DNA from: Chloroflexota bacterium
GTDB lineage: Bacteria; Chloroflexota; Anaerolineae; 4572-78
Length of the DNA: 11,197 nucleotides
Direction of reading: 5' to 3'
Assembly: GCA_024278015.1 (NCBI GenBank)
Contig: JAJRUC010000525.1
Span: 1-11,197 of the forward strand
Below the pieces are notes generated by a model. It was not told the origin of the DNA. It saw nothing but the letters and a program-made list of their open reading frames with translations, and ran no database searches. This document shows, one piece after another, positions 1 through 6,336 of the stretch. The position numbers and the translations under genes are program-made. Position 1 is the first letter of the stretch; every line of letters begins with the position of its first letter.

Positions 1-26
1 TAAGGGAAGGTGTACCAGGTTCTGTC

Positions 27-55
27 CCGGCCATACTATCGTCAGATTTGGCCGG
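27..55. repeat. short inverted repeat upstream of the cold-shock gene
   Basis: CCGGCCA at 27-33 is complementary to TGGCCGG at 49-55, giving a 7-bp stem with a 15-nt loop. It lies about 80 bp before the cold-shock gene. It could be the end of an upstream terminator or part of a regulatory leader. No T tract follows directly, so its role is unclear. Confidence 0.25.
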
Positions 56-73
56 TCCCGGCGGTTTTTACTT

Positions 74-102
74 TTTACGGGCAGTTCCGGAACATCTACA
101 TA
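74..102 (+). promoter_or_regulatory. weak candidate promoter of the cspA-slyD unit
   Basis: A -35-like TTTACG (74-79) is followed after 17 nt by a poor -10-like TACATA (97-102). The spacer contains the 8-bp palindrome TTCCGGAA (85-92). This would give a 5' leader of roughly 25 nt. The match is weak, and other placements in 60-115 are possible. Confidence 0.25.
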
Positions 103-132
103 GCGTTCTGTAAAGTTGAAGGAGGAATAAAA

Positions 133-342
133 ATGGCTGAACGCGAACAAGGTATTGTCAAGTGGTTTAATAATCAAAAAGGGTATGGATTTATTGCCCG
201 TGAGGATGGCAGCGATGTGTTTGTGCATTACAGCGCCATCGCCACCGACGGATTTCGCACCCTGAATGAGGGCGAGCGCGTTGAATTTTCTGTGGAACAA
301 GGCCAAAAAGGACTGGCCGCCACGCAAGTACAGCGCCTCTAG
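133..342 (+). CDS. cspA: cold-shock domain protein (CspA family)
   Basis: This encodes a 69-residue single cold-shock domain, the usual CspA length. The family binds single-stranded RNA and DNA in the cytoplasm and melts RNA secondary structure. Visible signatures are the early KWF (10-12), RNP1 KGYGFI (16-21) and RNP2 VFVHY (29-33), followed by the usual acidic loop and a GLAATQV ending. The reading frame is open back to position 10, but the start at 133 is chosen because a perfect AAGGAGG (119-125) sits 7 nt upstream and homologous proteins start just before GIVKWF. The slyD gene follows after 11 bp, so the two are probably co-transcribed. Whether it is induced by cold cannot be told from sequence; many family members are constitutive. 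Confidence 0.95.
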   Translation: MAEREQGIVKWFNNQKGYGFIAREDGSDVFVHYSAIATDGFRTLNEGERVEFSVEQGQKGLAATQVQRL

Positions 343-353
343 GGAGATATTGA

Positions 354-854
354 ATGTCAGCAGATAACCCGGTTATTCAGGATGATATGGTGGTGAGTGT
401 TGAATATACCCTTCACCTTGATGACGGTGAACAAATTGATTCTTCGGCGGGACGTGGCCCGCTGGAATTTTTGCAAGGGCGCGGTCAAATCATTTCCGGT
501 TTGGAACAGGCGATGGCCGGGATGGCTGTCGGCGATTCAAAAGACGTGGTGGTTGAACCGGCAGCGGCCTATGGCGAGTTTAATCCCGACGCCAATCAGG
601 TAGTGCCCCAGAATGCGTTTCCTCAGGATATGGACCTGCAAGAGGGTATGGGTATGCAGGTGCAGGATGAACACGGCCACGTTATGGAAGCGTTTGTCGC
701 TGAACTGCGTGACGATGACGTGGTGCTGGATTTTAATCACCCGTTAGCCGGTGAAACGCTTCATTGTCATGTCGATGTGGTCAACCTGCGCCCGGCAACG
801 TCGGAAGAGTTGGCCCACGGCCACGTTCATGGCGAACACGGCCACCATCATTAA
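354..854 (+). CDS. slyD: FKBP-type peptidyl-prolyl cis-trans isomerase, SlyD type
   Basis: The 166-residue protein has SlyD architecture. An FKBP half-domain (about 12-72, with DDGEQIDSS and a GRGQIISGLEQAMAGM helix) is followed by the insert-in-flap chaperone domain (about 73-125), and the FKBP fold is completed by DFNHPLAGETLHCHVDV (126-142). The tail is histidine-rich (GHVHGEHGHHH, 156-166), like the metal-binding tails of SlyD proteins. The family catalyses prolyl isomerisation, acts as a folding chaperone and, in some bacteria, delivers nickel to hydrogenase or urease. No such metalloenzyme is nearby, so nickel delivery is only possible. The start ATG at 354 has GGGAGA about 7 nt upstream. 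The gene lies 11 bp after cspA and ends just before a strong hairpin. Confidence 0.93.
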   Translation: MSADNPVIQDDMVVSVEYTLHLDDGEQIDSSAGRGPLEFLQGRGQIISGLEQAMAGMAVGDSKDVVVEPAAAYGEFNPDANQVVPQNAFPQDMDLQEGMGMQVQDEHGHVMEAFVAELRDDDVVLDFNHPLAGETLHCHVDVVNLRPATSEELAHGHVHGEHGHHH

Positions 855-876
855 TTGAAACCGAATCACCAGTCGA

Positions 877-912
877 ACCCAAAAGAGGATGCCCGCGCAT
901 CCTCTTTTGGGT
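877..912. terminator. bidirectional hairpin terminator between convergent slyD and hydantoinase genes
   Basis: Perfect 16-bp arms (ACCCAAAAGAGGATGC, 877-892; its complement 897-912) enclose a 4-nt loop CCGC. The T/A-rich part is inside the stem (CTCTTTTGGG), so on either strand a stable GC-rich top is followed by a T run. It lies 22 bp after the slyD stop and 65 bp after the end of the convergent - strand operon, so it can serve both. Confidence 0.8.
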
Positions 913-925
913 ATGGTTGCTATTT

Positions 926-953
926 GCAGGGGCGTGAGGCATTGTGCCCCTAC
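926..953. repeat. 28-nt GTAGGGGC-type hairpin repeat, copy 1 (imperfect)
   Basis: Read on the - strand, the element starts GTAGGGGCAC and ends ACGCCCCTGC, giving 8-bp arms with one mismatch around a 12-nt middle. Its length and termini match the perfect hairpins at 2394-2421 and 9047-9074. It lies between two convergent genes. It resembles short interspersed palindromic repeats that I associate with Chloroflexota and cyanobacteria; copy number cannot be checked here. Confidence 0.6.
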
Positions 954-977
954 GGTTGTTTTTGCCATGCCAACGGT

Positions 978-2333
978 TTAAAATGACCGCTTTACAAAGC
1001 GACCCTGCCCCGGCTTGCCGAAAAACTCTCCGTTTTGCACCAGCACATACCCCCGGCTGAGGGTAACTTCCGGCCAACCTGTCACCGAAACGCCCTCGTA
1101 GGGGGTCCAGTCTACATTTTCATACAGCGTTTCAGTGGAGAGCGTCATCGATTTTTCCGGGTTAAACACCACCAGGTCGGCATCGTAGCCGACGGCGATG
1201 TGCCCCTTGCGCCGAAACCCGGCCAGTTTGGCCGGCATAGTGCAGGCCATGTCCACCCAGCGATTGGCGGAAAAATGCCCGGCCCGCGCGCCGTAGCTGT
1301 AAAGCAGCGGAAATCGGGCTTCAATGGCGGGCACGCCCCCCGGAATTTTGCTGAAATCCCCCAGACCGGTTGCTTTGTCGGCGCGGGTAAAGGGACAATG
1401 GTCGGTGGTGACAAGTTGCAGGTGGTTTTGGGCCAGTGCCTGCCACATTAACGGCGGCTCGGTGGCGGGCCGAAGGGGCGGGGCGCACACCGGCAGCGCG
1501 CCCTCCACGCCGGGCCGGTTGTACACCGTATCATCCAGCAAAAGGTACTGCGGACAGGTTTCGGCGGTGACGGGCAATCCCCGCCGGCGGGCGGCGACAA
1601 TCCGTTCCACCACCGCTTGACAGCCCACGTGAAAAATATGCACCGGCACGCCCACCCACTCTGCCAGGTCGATGACCCGTCCGGCGGCTTCTGCCTCTAT
1701 CTCTGCCGGGCGGCTGCGCGGATGCCAACGGGGTTCGGCGCGCCCGGCGGCCAGATTGCGGGCAATGAGCGTCGAAATCACGTCCCAATTTTCGGCGTGT
1801 ACCACCGGCAGGCCGCCCGCATCGCGAATGGCTTCCAGCGCTTGCAGCAATTCGCCATCGTTCAGGCGCAGGCCGTAGGCCATGTACAGCTTGAAGGTGG
1901 CGCATCCCGCTTTGTACACTGCCGGAAGCTGGTTGAGTTTGGCAATATCGGTGGGGCCGATGGTCATGTGCAGGCCGTAATCAATCGCGGCGCGGGCATC
2001 GGCTTTGGCTTTTCGGGCGGCCAGCGCCTGGAGCATGGTTTCATCGGGCTGCGTCTCAATGAAATCGACGATGGCGGTGGTACCCCCAAAGGCGGCGGCG
2101 CGGGTTCCGGTAAAAAAGTCATCGGCGCTGGTAAAACTGCCGATGGGCATTTCCAGATGCACGTGAATGTCGATGGCCCCCGGCGTGACCAGTTTTCCGG
2201 CAGCGTCAATTTCCTGCTTGCCCGCCAGATTTTGCCCAATGGCGGCAATTGTTTCGCCGTTGATGCCGATGTCGGCCCGGTAGCTGTGCGTGGCCGTGAC
2301 GATGGTTCCGTTTTTGATGACCAAATCGAACAT
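978..2333 (-). CDS. dihydropyrimidinase / D-hydantoinase-like amidohydrolase
   Basis: This is a 451-residue cytoplasmic cyclic-amidohydrolase. The family opens cyclic amide rings such as dihydropyrimidines and 5-substituted hydantoins using two metal ions. All metal ligands are visible: DIHVH (His57, His59), the lysine that becomes carbamylated (FKLY, Lys148), His179 (VVHAEN), His235 (FHVG) and Asp311 (TTDHCPF). Tyr153 (MAY) matches the family's substrate tyrosine. Two other substrate positions differ: CAPPLR has Ala284 where CSPPLR is usual, and IPGG has Gly332 where IPNG is usual. The true substrate may therefore be atypical. The start at 2333 is preferred over an in-frame ATG at 2351 because AAAGGA lies 7 nt upstream. 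It is the last gene of the Mo-hydroxylase operon, 104 bp after xdhD and separated from it by a hairpin. E. coli hyuA sits near xdhD in a similar way (recalled, not checked). Allantoinase is less likely. Confidence 0.88.
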   Translation of the reverse strand: MFDLVIKNGTIVTATHSYRADIGINGETIAAIGQNLAGKQEIDAAGKLVTPGAIDIHVHLEMPIGSFTSADDFFTGTRAAAFGGTTAIVDFIETQPDETMLQALAARKAKADARAAIDYGLHMTIGPTDIAKLNQLPAVYKAGCATFKLYMAYGLRLNDGELLQALEAIRDAGGLPVVHAENWDVISTLIARNLAAGRAEPRWHPRSRPAEIEAEAAGRVIDLAEWVGVPVHIFHVGCQAVVERIVAARRRGLPVTAETCPQYLLLDDTVYNRPGVEGALPVCAPPLRPATEPPLMWQALAQNHLQLVTTDHCPFTRADKATGLGDFSKIPGGVPAIEARFPLLYSYGARAGHFSANRWVDMACTMPAKLAGFRRKGHIAVGYDADLVVFNPEKSMTLSTETLYENVDWTPYEGVSVTGWPEVTLSRGYVLVQNGEFFGKPGQGRFVKRSF

Positions 2334-2381
2334 GGTTGGTTCCTTTGGCATACGCTTGCCCGTTGCCTACGGCGAAATCAG

Positions 2382-2433
2382 GGGAGAGCTGTCGTAAGGG
2401 CGACTCGCGAGTCGCCCTTACCGGAGAACTCCC
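2382..2433. repeat. 28-nt hairpin repeat, copy 2, within a 52-nt extended stem
   Basis: The core at 2394-2421 is a perfect 28-bp palindrome (GTAAGGGCGACTCG followed by its own complement). It is flanked symmetrically, after 3 unpaired bases on each side, by GGGAGAGCT (2382-2390) and AGAACTCCC (2425-2433), which pair at 7 of 9 positions. It fills most of the 104-bp gap between the xdhD stop and the hydantoinase start. There is no T tract, so an RNA processing, stabilising or attenuating hairpin is more likely than a full terminator. It shares length and GTArGGGC ends with the repeats at 926-953 and 9047-9074. Confidence 0.75.
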
Positions 2434-2437
2434 GCTT

Positions 2438-5410
2438 TTACGATGCAGCGTGCAACGCGCGCCACACCCGTTCCGGCGTAAAGGGAATATCGCGGATGCG
2501 CGCGCCGGTGGCGTGGAAAATAGCGTTGCTCAGGGCGGGGGCCACGCCGTCTTTGGGAATTTCGGCCACGGCTTTGGCCCCGAACGGGCCGCTGGGTTCC
2601 ACGGTTTGCACCAGAATGACATCCAGCTCCGGCATTTCGTCGGCGCGGTAAATTTTGTACGGGCCAAAGGCCGGGTTCACCATCCGGCCGGCGTCATCGT
2701 AGGCCATTTCTTCGCAATGGCCGTAGCCCAGGGCCTGCACCATGCCTCCTTCCACCTGCCCGCTGGCGGTGATGGGGTTTATCGCCACCCCGCAATCGAC
2801 AGCCATAACCATCTTTTTAACTGTGACCTGCCCGGTTTCGATATCGACTTCCACTTCCACAAACTGCCCGGCAAAGGGCGGGGGTGAATCGGACGAAACA
2901 TACGAGGCCGTAGCCATAATTTGTCGCTGCCGGTCTTGATGCAGGGCGTGCAGGGCAATCTTTTCCAGCGATACGGAACGCCCGTCGGGAGCGGTGGCCT
3001 GCCGGTGGCGCAGGGTCACGTCGCGCCAGTCGTCCAGCCCCAGCAGCAACCCGGCCCGTTCCTTGATTTGCTCGCGCACTTTTTCGGCGGTCAGTTTAAC
3101 GGCCATGCCGGAAATGTAAGTGGTGCTGGAAGCATACGCTCCGGTATCGAAGGGAGTCATATCGGTATCGCTGGAGTACATAAGAATGTCTTCCAGCGGC
3201 ACGCCCAGCACTTCGGCGGCAATCTGGCCCAGCACCGTGTCGGAGCCGGTTCCCAAATCAGTAGCGCCCACCAGCACGTTAAAGGAGCCGTCGTCATTAA
3301 TTTTGATGCTGGCTCCGGCCATATCCAGCCCCGGAATGGCCGTGCCGTGCATCAAAACCGCCATGCCCAGCCCCCGTCGCAGATGCGGTTTGCCGGGTAC
3401 GGTCTGCCAGGCGGGGTCGTTGCGGCGGTGCCAGCCGATGGCCTGCATACCCTGGGCGATGCACTCCTCCAGCCCGCTGGAGGTGATGACCGGCACGGTT
3501 TGCACGTTGTCGGCTTCGCCTTCGCCCAGCAGGGGGGCAATGTCCAGCGGGTCGCCCACACGCACCCAGTTTTTGCGTTTAAAGTCGATGACATCCATGC
3601 CCAGGGCCACGGCAATCTCTTCCATGTGGACTTCCAGGGCGTGCAGGGCTTGCGGCGCGCCGTAGCCCCGATACGCGCCGGGGACGGGGATGTTCGTGTA
3701 GACAACGTGACATTGGAATCGTTTGTTGGGGCAATTATAGCTGCTCAGCCCGCGCAAGCCGGAGACGGTTTGCACCGTCAGGCCGTGGGTGGCGTAGGGG
3801 CCGGTGTTGCCGATGACGGTCATCTGCTGGGAAATCAGGTTCCCGGCGTTGGTGACGCCCGTTTTAAAGGTGATGGTTTGCGGGTGGCGGGTGCGGCTGG
3901 AGATAAATTCTTCGGCCCGGTTCAACTCCATACGCACCGGCTTGCCGGTGGCGATGGTCAAATGGCCCACAATATCTTCGATGAGCATTTCCTGTTTAAC
4001 CCCAAAGCCGCCTCCGATGCGCGGTTTGATGACCCGGATTCGTTTGACGGGCAGGCCCAGCAGGGGAGCCACCATGCGTCGCACGTGAAAGGGCACCTGC
4101 GTGGAAGAGCGAATGACCAGCCGTTCATCGGCGTCCCAGTAGCTAATGGCAATGTGCGGCTCAATGGGGGCTTGCTGCACCTGATGCACCCGGTAGGTGT
4201 GTTCAAAAACGTGGTCTGCCTGGGCAAAGCCGGCGGCCACGTCGCCGGATTCGGCTTCAATCAGGTGGCTGATGTTGCGGCCGGCATTATATGCGCCTTC
4301 CATATCCGGCTCATCGTGGATGACGGGCGCGTTCTCTTTCATGGCCTCCCGTTCATCGAAGATAGCGGGCAGGATTTCGTACTCAACCTTGATGCGCTTG
4401 ATGGCTTCGGCGGCAATTTCCGGCGATTCGGCGGCCACGGCGGCCACCCTGTCGCCCACGTAGCGCACTTTGTTATCAAAGCTGACCTGGTCGTAGGGTC
4501 GGGGATTGGGGTAACTTTGCCCGCCGGAGGCGTAACGTATCCGGGGGATATTTTTGTAATGGATGACCGCTTTCACGCCGGGCAGGGCGCGCGCTTCGCT
4601 GTCGTCAATATCCGTAATACGGGCGTGGGCGTGCGGGCTGGCGAGCAGTTTGGCGAAGAGCATGCCCCGCATCTCAATATCATCGACAAAAGCGGGATTG
4701 CCCTTTGCCAGTTTCAGGGCATCGACTTTGGTCTCTGATTTGCCCACTACCTGCAATTCCGGCGCTTCCGGGGCGACGATGAATTTGGGCATGGTGATGC
4801 GTTTGGTATGGATGTCATCCCCCCCCTCGCCCCCCCCTTGCAAGGGGGGAGAATCAAAGGGCGGGCTGTCAAAAAAATCATCTTCGTGGCCGGGCAGGGT
4901 GATGGGGGTCAGCACGTGGGGTTCAACCACGGTCGGCGCTTCGCCGCGCATCACGGCGGCGGCTTCCAGCACGGCCTGCACGGGTTTCACGTAGCCCGTT
5001 TCCCGGTCAAGAATGCCGGAAAGGGCGTCGCGCGCATCGGCTTCGGTGGGGTTGGGATTCTCTGCCAGTAACGCTTTGGCGGCCAGCACCATGGCCGGGG
5101 TGGCGTAGCCGCTTTGGATGGCTCCGGTGCGGATGAAAGCCTGCTGGATGGGGTGCAGATTCAGCCCGGTGGCCATACCTTCAATGGTTTCGATGGTGTG
5201 CCCGTCGGCCTGGGCGGCCAGCAGCACCTCGGTGTTGACCAGCCTGCCGTCAATCAGCGCGGCAGCCGCGCCGGTTTCGCCGGTATCGCTGCCGTAGCGC
5301 ACGCTGTAGTAGCCTTCGCGGCGCAAAACGCGCATCAGGGTTTCGTGTGGTTCGCAAAGAAAGGTCTTCGTTTCATTATTTATGGTTACAGTAATTTGTA
5401 TGGTTGTCAT
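2438..5410 (-). CDS. XdhD-like molybdenum hydroxylase: cluster-less 2Fe-2S domain fused to Mo-binding domain
   Basis: The 990-residue protein fuses two subunits of the xanthine dehydrogenase family. Residues 1-155 align by eye with the CoxS/XdhC-type ferredoxin subunit, but all eight cluster cysteines are replaced: S41, T46, A49 and E61 (first cluster), S100, A103, D135 and E137 (second cluster). The only cysteine in this part is Cys19. Residues about 158-218 form a linker with tandem DSPPF/DSPPL and GGGEGG. Residues about 222-990 are the molybdopterin domain, with GGGFG (466-470), GAYRGYGAP (578-586) and GPFGAKAVAE (941-950), whose Glu950 matches the catalytic glutamate. The ATG overlaps the stop of the FAD-subunit gene (ATGA) and has AGAGGA upstream, so translation is coupled. 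As I recall, E. coli XdhD has the same fusion with degenerate cysteines. Hydroxylation of a purine or other N-heterocycle is likely; the substrate and electron route are unknown. No signal peptide is seen, so it is cytoplasmic. Confidence 0.87.
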   Translation of the reverse strand: MTTIQITVTINNETKTFLCEPHETLMRVLRREGYYSVRYGSDTGETGAAAALIDGRLVNTEVLLAAQADGHTIETIEGMATGLNLHPIQQAFIRTGAIQSGYATPAMVLAAKALLAENPNPTEADARDALSGILDRETGYVKPVQAVLEAAAVMRGEAPTVVEPHVLTPITLPGHEDDFFDSPPFDSPPLQGGGEGGDDIHTKRITMPKFIVAPEAPELQVVGKSETKVDALKLAKGNPAFVDDIEMRGMLFAKLLASPHAHARITDIDDSEARALPGVKAVIHYKNIPRIRYASGGQSYPNPRPYDQVSFDNKVRYVGDRVAAVAAESPEIAAEAIKRIKVEYEILPAIFDEREAMKENAPVIHDEPDMEGAYNAGRNISHLIEAESGDVAAGFAQADHVFEHTYRVHQVQQAPIEPHIAISYWDADERLVIRSSTQVPFHVRRMVAPLLGLPVKRIRVIKPRIGGGFGVKQEMLIEDIVGHLTIATGKPVRMELNRAEEFISSRTRHPQTITFKTGVTNAGNLISQQMTVIGNTGPYATHGLTVQTVSGLRGLSSYNCPNKRFQCHVVYTNIPVPGAYRGYGAPQALHALEVHMEEIAVALGMDVIDFKRKNWVRVGDPLDIAPLLGEGEADNVQTVPVITSSGLEECIAQGMQAIGWHRRNDPAWQTVPGKPHLRRGLGMAVLMHGTAIPGLDMAGASIKINDDGSFNVLVGATDLGTGSDTVLGQIAAEVLGVPLEDILMYSSDTDMTPFDTGAYASSTTYISGMAVKLTAEKVREQIKERAGLLLGLDDWRDVTLRHRQATAPDGRSVSLEKIALHALHQDRQRQIMATASYVSSDSPPPFAGQFVEVEVDIETGQVTVKKMVMAVDCGVAINPITASGQVEGGMVQALGYGHCEEMAYDDAGRMVNPAFGPYKIYRADEMPELDVILVQTVEPSGPFGAKAVAEIPKDGVAPALSNAIFHATGARIRDIPFTPERVWRALHAAS
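4819..4860. repeat. C/G-rich palindromic repeat inside the xdhD-like coding sequence
   Basis: On the + strand, two runs of eight C (4819-4826 and 4830-4837) are separated by TCG. The second run leads into the 18-bp palindrome CCCCCCTTG/CAAGGGGGG (4832-4849). On the coding strand this reads through in frame as SPPLQGGGEGGDD in the interdomain linker. A related C/G-rich block occurs between genes at 6487-6582. It looks like an interspersed repeat that has landed in a coding sequence. Confidence 0.6.
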
Positions 5411-6192
5411 CTGATTTTCCTCTCTTGGCCTTGCAGCTCGTTCAACACGCGGGCGCTCAGCACCTTTGCCATCTCTCTTCGATACTCGCTTGACCCCCGG
5501 AAATCTGCCGGGGGCGCGAGTGAATCCAGCTCATCCGGATTGACCGGAATGGGTGTCTTGGCCACGCCGGACAGGGCCAGGTGGATGTGGCCCGCTTCAT
5601 CTTTGCGGGCCACGGCGGCCACAATGGGCGCATCGGCGGGGGTGCGGGCCACGCGGGCGGCGGCGGTTTGGCCGCCGGTTTGCAGGGTCAGGCAGGCCAG
5701 CAAGCCGTTGTTCAGGTTTTTAACCTGATGGGTCAAAAAATCTGACAGGGAAAAAGTTTGGGCGCTGTCCCCTTCGGTCAGGGGGTGGGGCGGGGGCAGC
5801 AGGATGTGAACCTCGGTTTGCAGGACCAGCAGGGCGGCCGGCAATTCGCTTTCCCAATGGGCGTTGACCACTATGCCGCCGAAGGTGGCCGCGTGGCGAA
5901 AGGTGTTGGGGCCTTCGCGGCGAGCCGCTTCGCGCAGCAGGGCCGGGGCGCGGGGGTCATCAACGATGGTTTGCAGGCGTGTCATCGCCCCGATGCTCAT
6001 TGTTCCGGCGGCGTATTCCAGCTTGTCCAGCCCGGCGTTTTGCAAATCGACGATTTCTTCAATCTGGTCATCCAGGCGGGGGATGAGGGTGGTTCCGCCC
6101 GCCAGAATGGCTTTGTTGCCTTCCGCATCCAGCAGCAATTGCAGGGCTTCTTCCACAGTTTGGGGGCGGTGATACAGTTTTATTTTGTTCAT
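5407..6192 (-). CDS. FAD-binding subunit of molybdenum hydroxylase (CoxM/YgfM-like)
   Basis: The 261-residue protein is of normal length for the FAD subunit of xanthine dehydrogenase/CO dehydrogenase-family enzymes. This subunit takes electrons from the Fe-S subunit and passes them to an acceptor. Visible signatures are the N-terminal YHRPQTVEEAL, the first FAD loop AGGTTLIPR (31-39), MSIGAMTRLQ (65-74) and the second FAD loop TFGGIVVN (103-110), followed by the C-terminal domain with FRGSSEYRREMAKVL (231-245). No 4Fe-4S insertion is present. The ATG at 6192 is chosen because family members start just before the xYxRPxTVEEA motif and GGAG lies 4 nt upstream. The frame is open to an ATG at 6249 that lacks a ribosome site. 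Its stop overlaps the xdhD-like start by 4 bp. It is the first gene of the operon. Since the partner's Fe-S ligands are gone, how this FAD is reduced is an open question. Confidence 0.88.
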   Translation of the reverse strand: MNKIKLYHRPQTVEEALQLLLDAEGNKAILAGGTTLIPRLDDQIEEIVDLQNAGLDKLEYAAGTMSIGAMTRLQTIVDDPRAPALLREAARREGPNTFRHAATFGGIVVNAHWESELPAALLVLQTEVHILLPPPHPLTEGDSAQTFSLSDFLTHQVKNLNNGLLACLTLQTGGQTAAARVARTPADAPIVAAVARKDEAGHIHLALSGVAKTPIPVNPDELDSLAPPADFRGSSEYRREMAKVLSARVLNELQGQERKIR

Positions 6193-6259
6193 AACGCGCT
6201 CCGTTGAGTAGGGTCGGCCGTTCAGACCGTAAAAATCAGGCATAGACATCTTGTATTCT

Positions 6260-6289
6260 ATTTTACCATTGGTGACGGGGCTTAAGCAA
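6260..6289 (-). promoter_or_regulatory. candidate sigma-70-type promoter of the Mo-hydroxylase operon
   Basis: On the - strand, TTGCTT (complement of 6284-6289) and TAAAAT (complement of 6260-6265) are separated by exactly 18 nt. Transcription would begin near 6253, giving a leader of about 60 nt to the start at 6192. The surrounding DNA is much more AT-rich than the genes. Confidence 0.45.
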
Positions 6290-6317
6290 CAATAGCAATT
6301 CTCATTATGATTCTTTT

Positions 6318-6336
6318 TGTCAAAACAATTATGACA
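6318..6336. promoter_or_regulatory. operator-like dyad TGTCA-N9-TGACA
   Basis: TGTCA (6318-6322) and TGACA (6332-6336) form an inverted repeat; 14 of the 19 positions are symmetric. It lies about 30 bp upstream of the -35 of the operon promoter candidate, a good position for an activator of the Mo-hydroxylase operon. The motif ATTATGA is also repeated directly at 6304-6310 and 6328-6334. No regulator gene is in the window. Confidence 0.35.

Noticed and set aside
926..2421. The palindromic repeats as a CRISPR array
   Set aside because: Copies are over a kilobase apart, differ in sequence, and there are no regular spacers or cas genes.
1617..2651. A 344-codon open frame on the + strand, opposite the hydantoinase gene
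   Set aside because: No family motifs, it crosses two real genes and the hairpin between them, and no ribosome site precedes it.
2921..4738. A 605-codon open frame on the + strand, opposite the Mo-subunit gene
   Set aside because: It is rich in Gly, His and Val without any domain signature and lies entirely antisense to a clearly recognised gene; long shadow frames are expected opposite GC-rich coding sequence.
4790..4792. A separate start for the Mo-binding domain (Met207, MPKFIV) that would make it its own gene
   Set aside because: The frame is continuous from 5410 with no stop, there is no Shine-Dalgarno before this ATG, and fused forms are known in the XdhD group. It would matter only if the G tracts slip.
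5114..6207. Open frames of 204 and 149 codons on the + strand opposite the FAD-subunit gene
   Set aside because: They are antisense shadows with low-complexity composition; the - strand reading has clear FAD-loop motifs and operon overlap.
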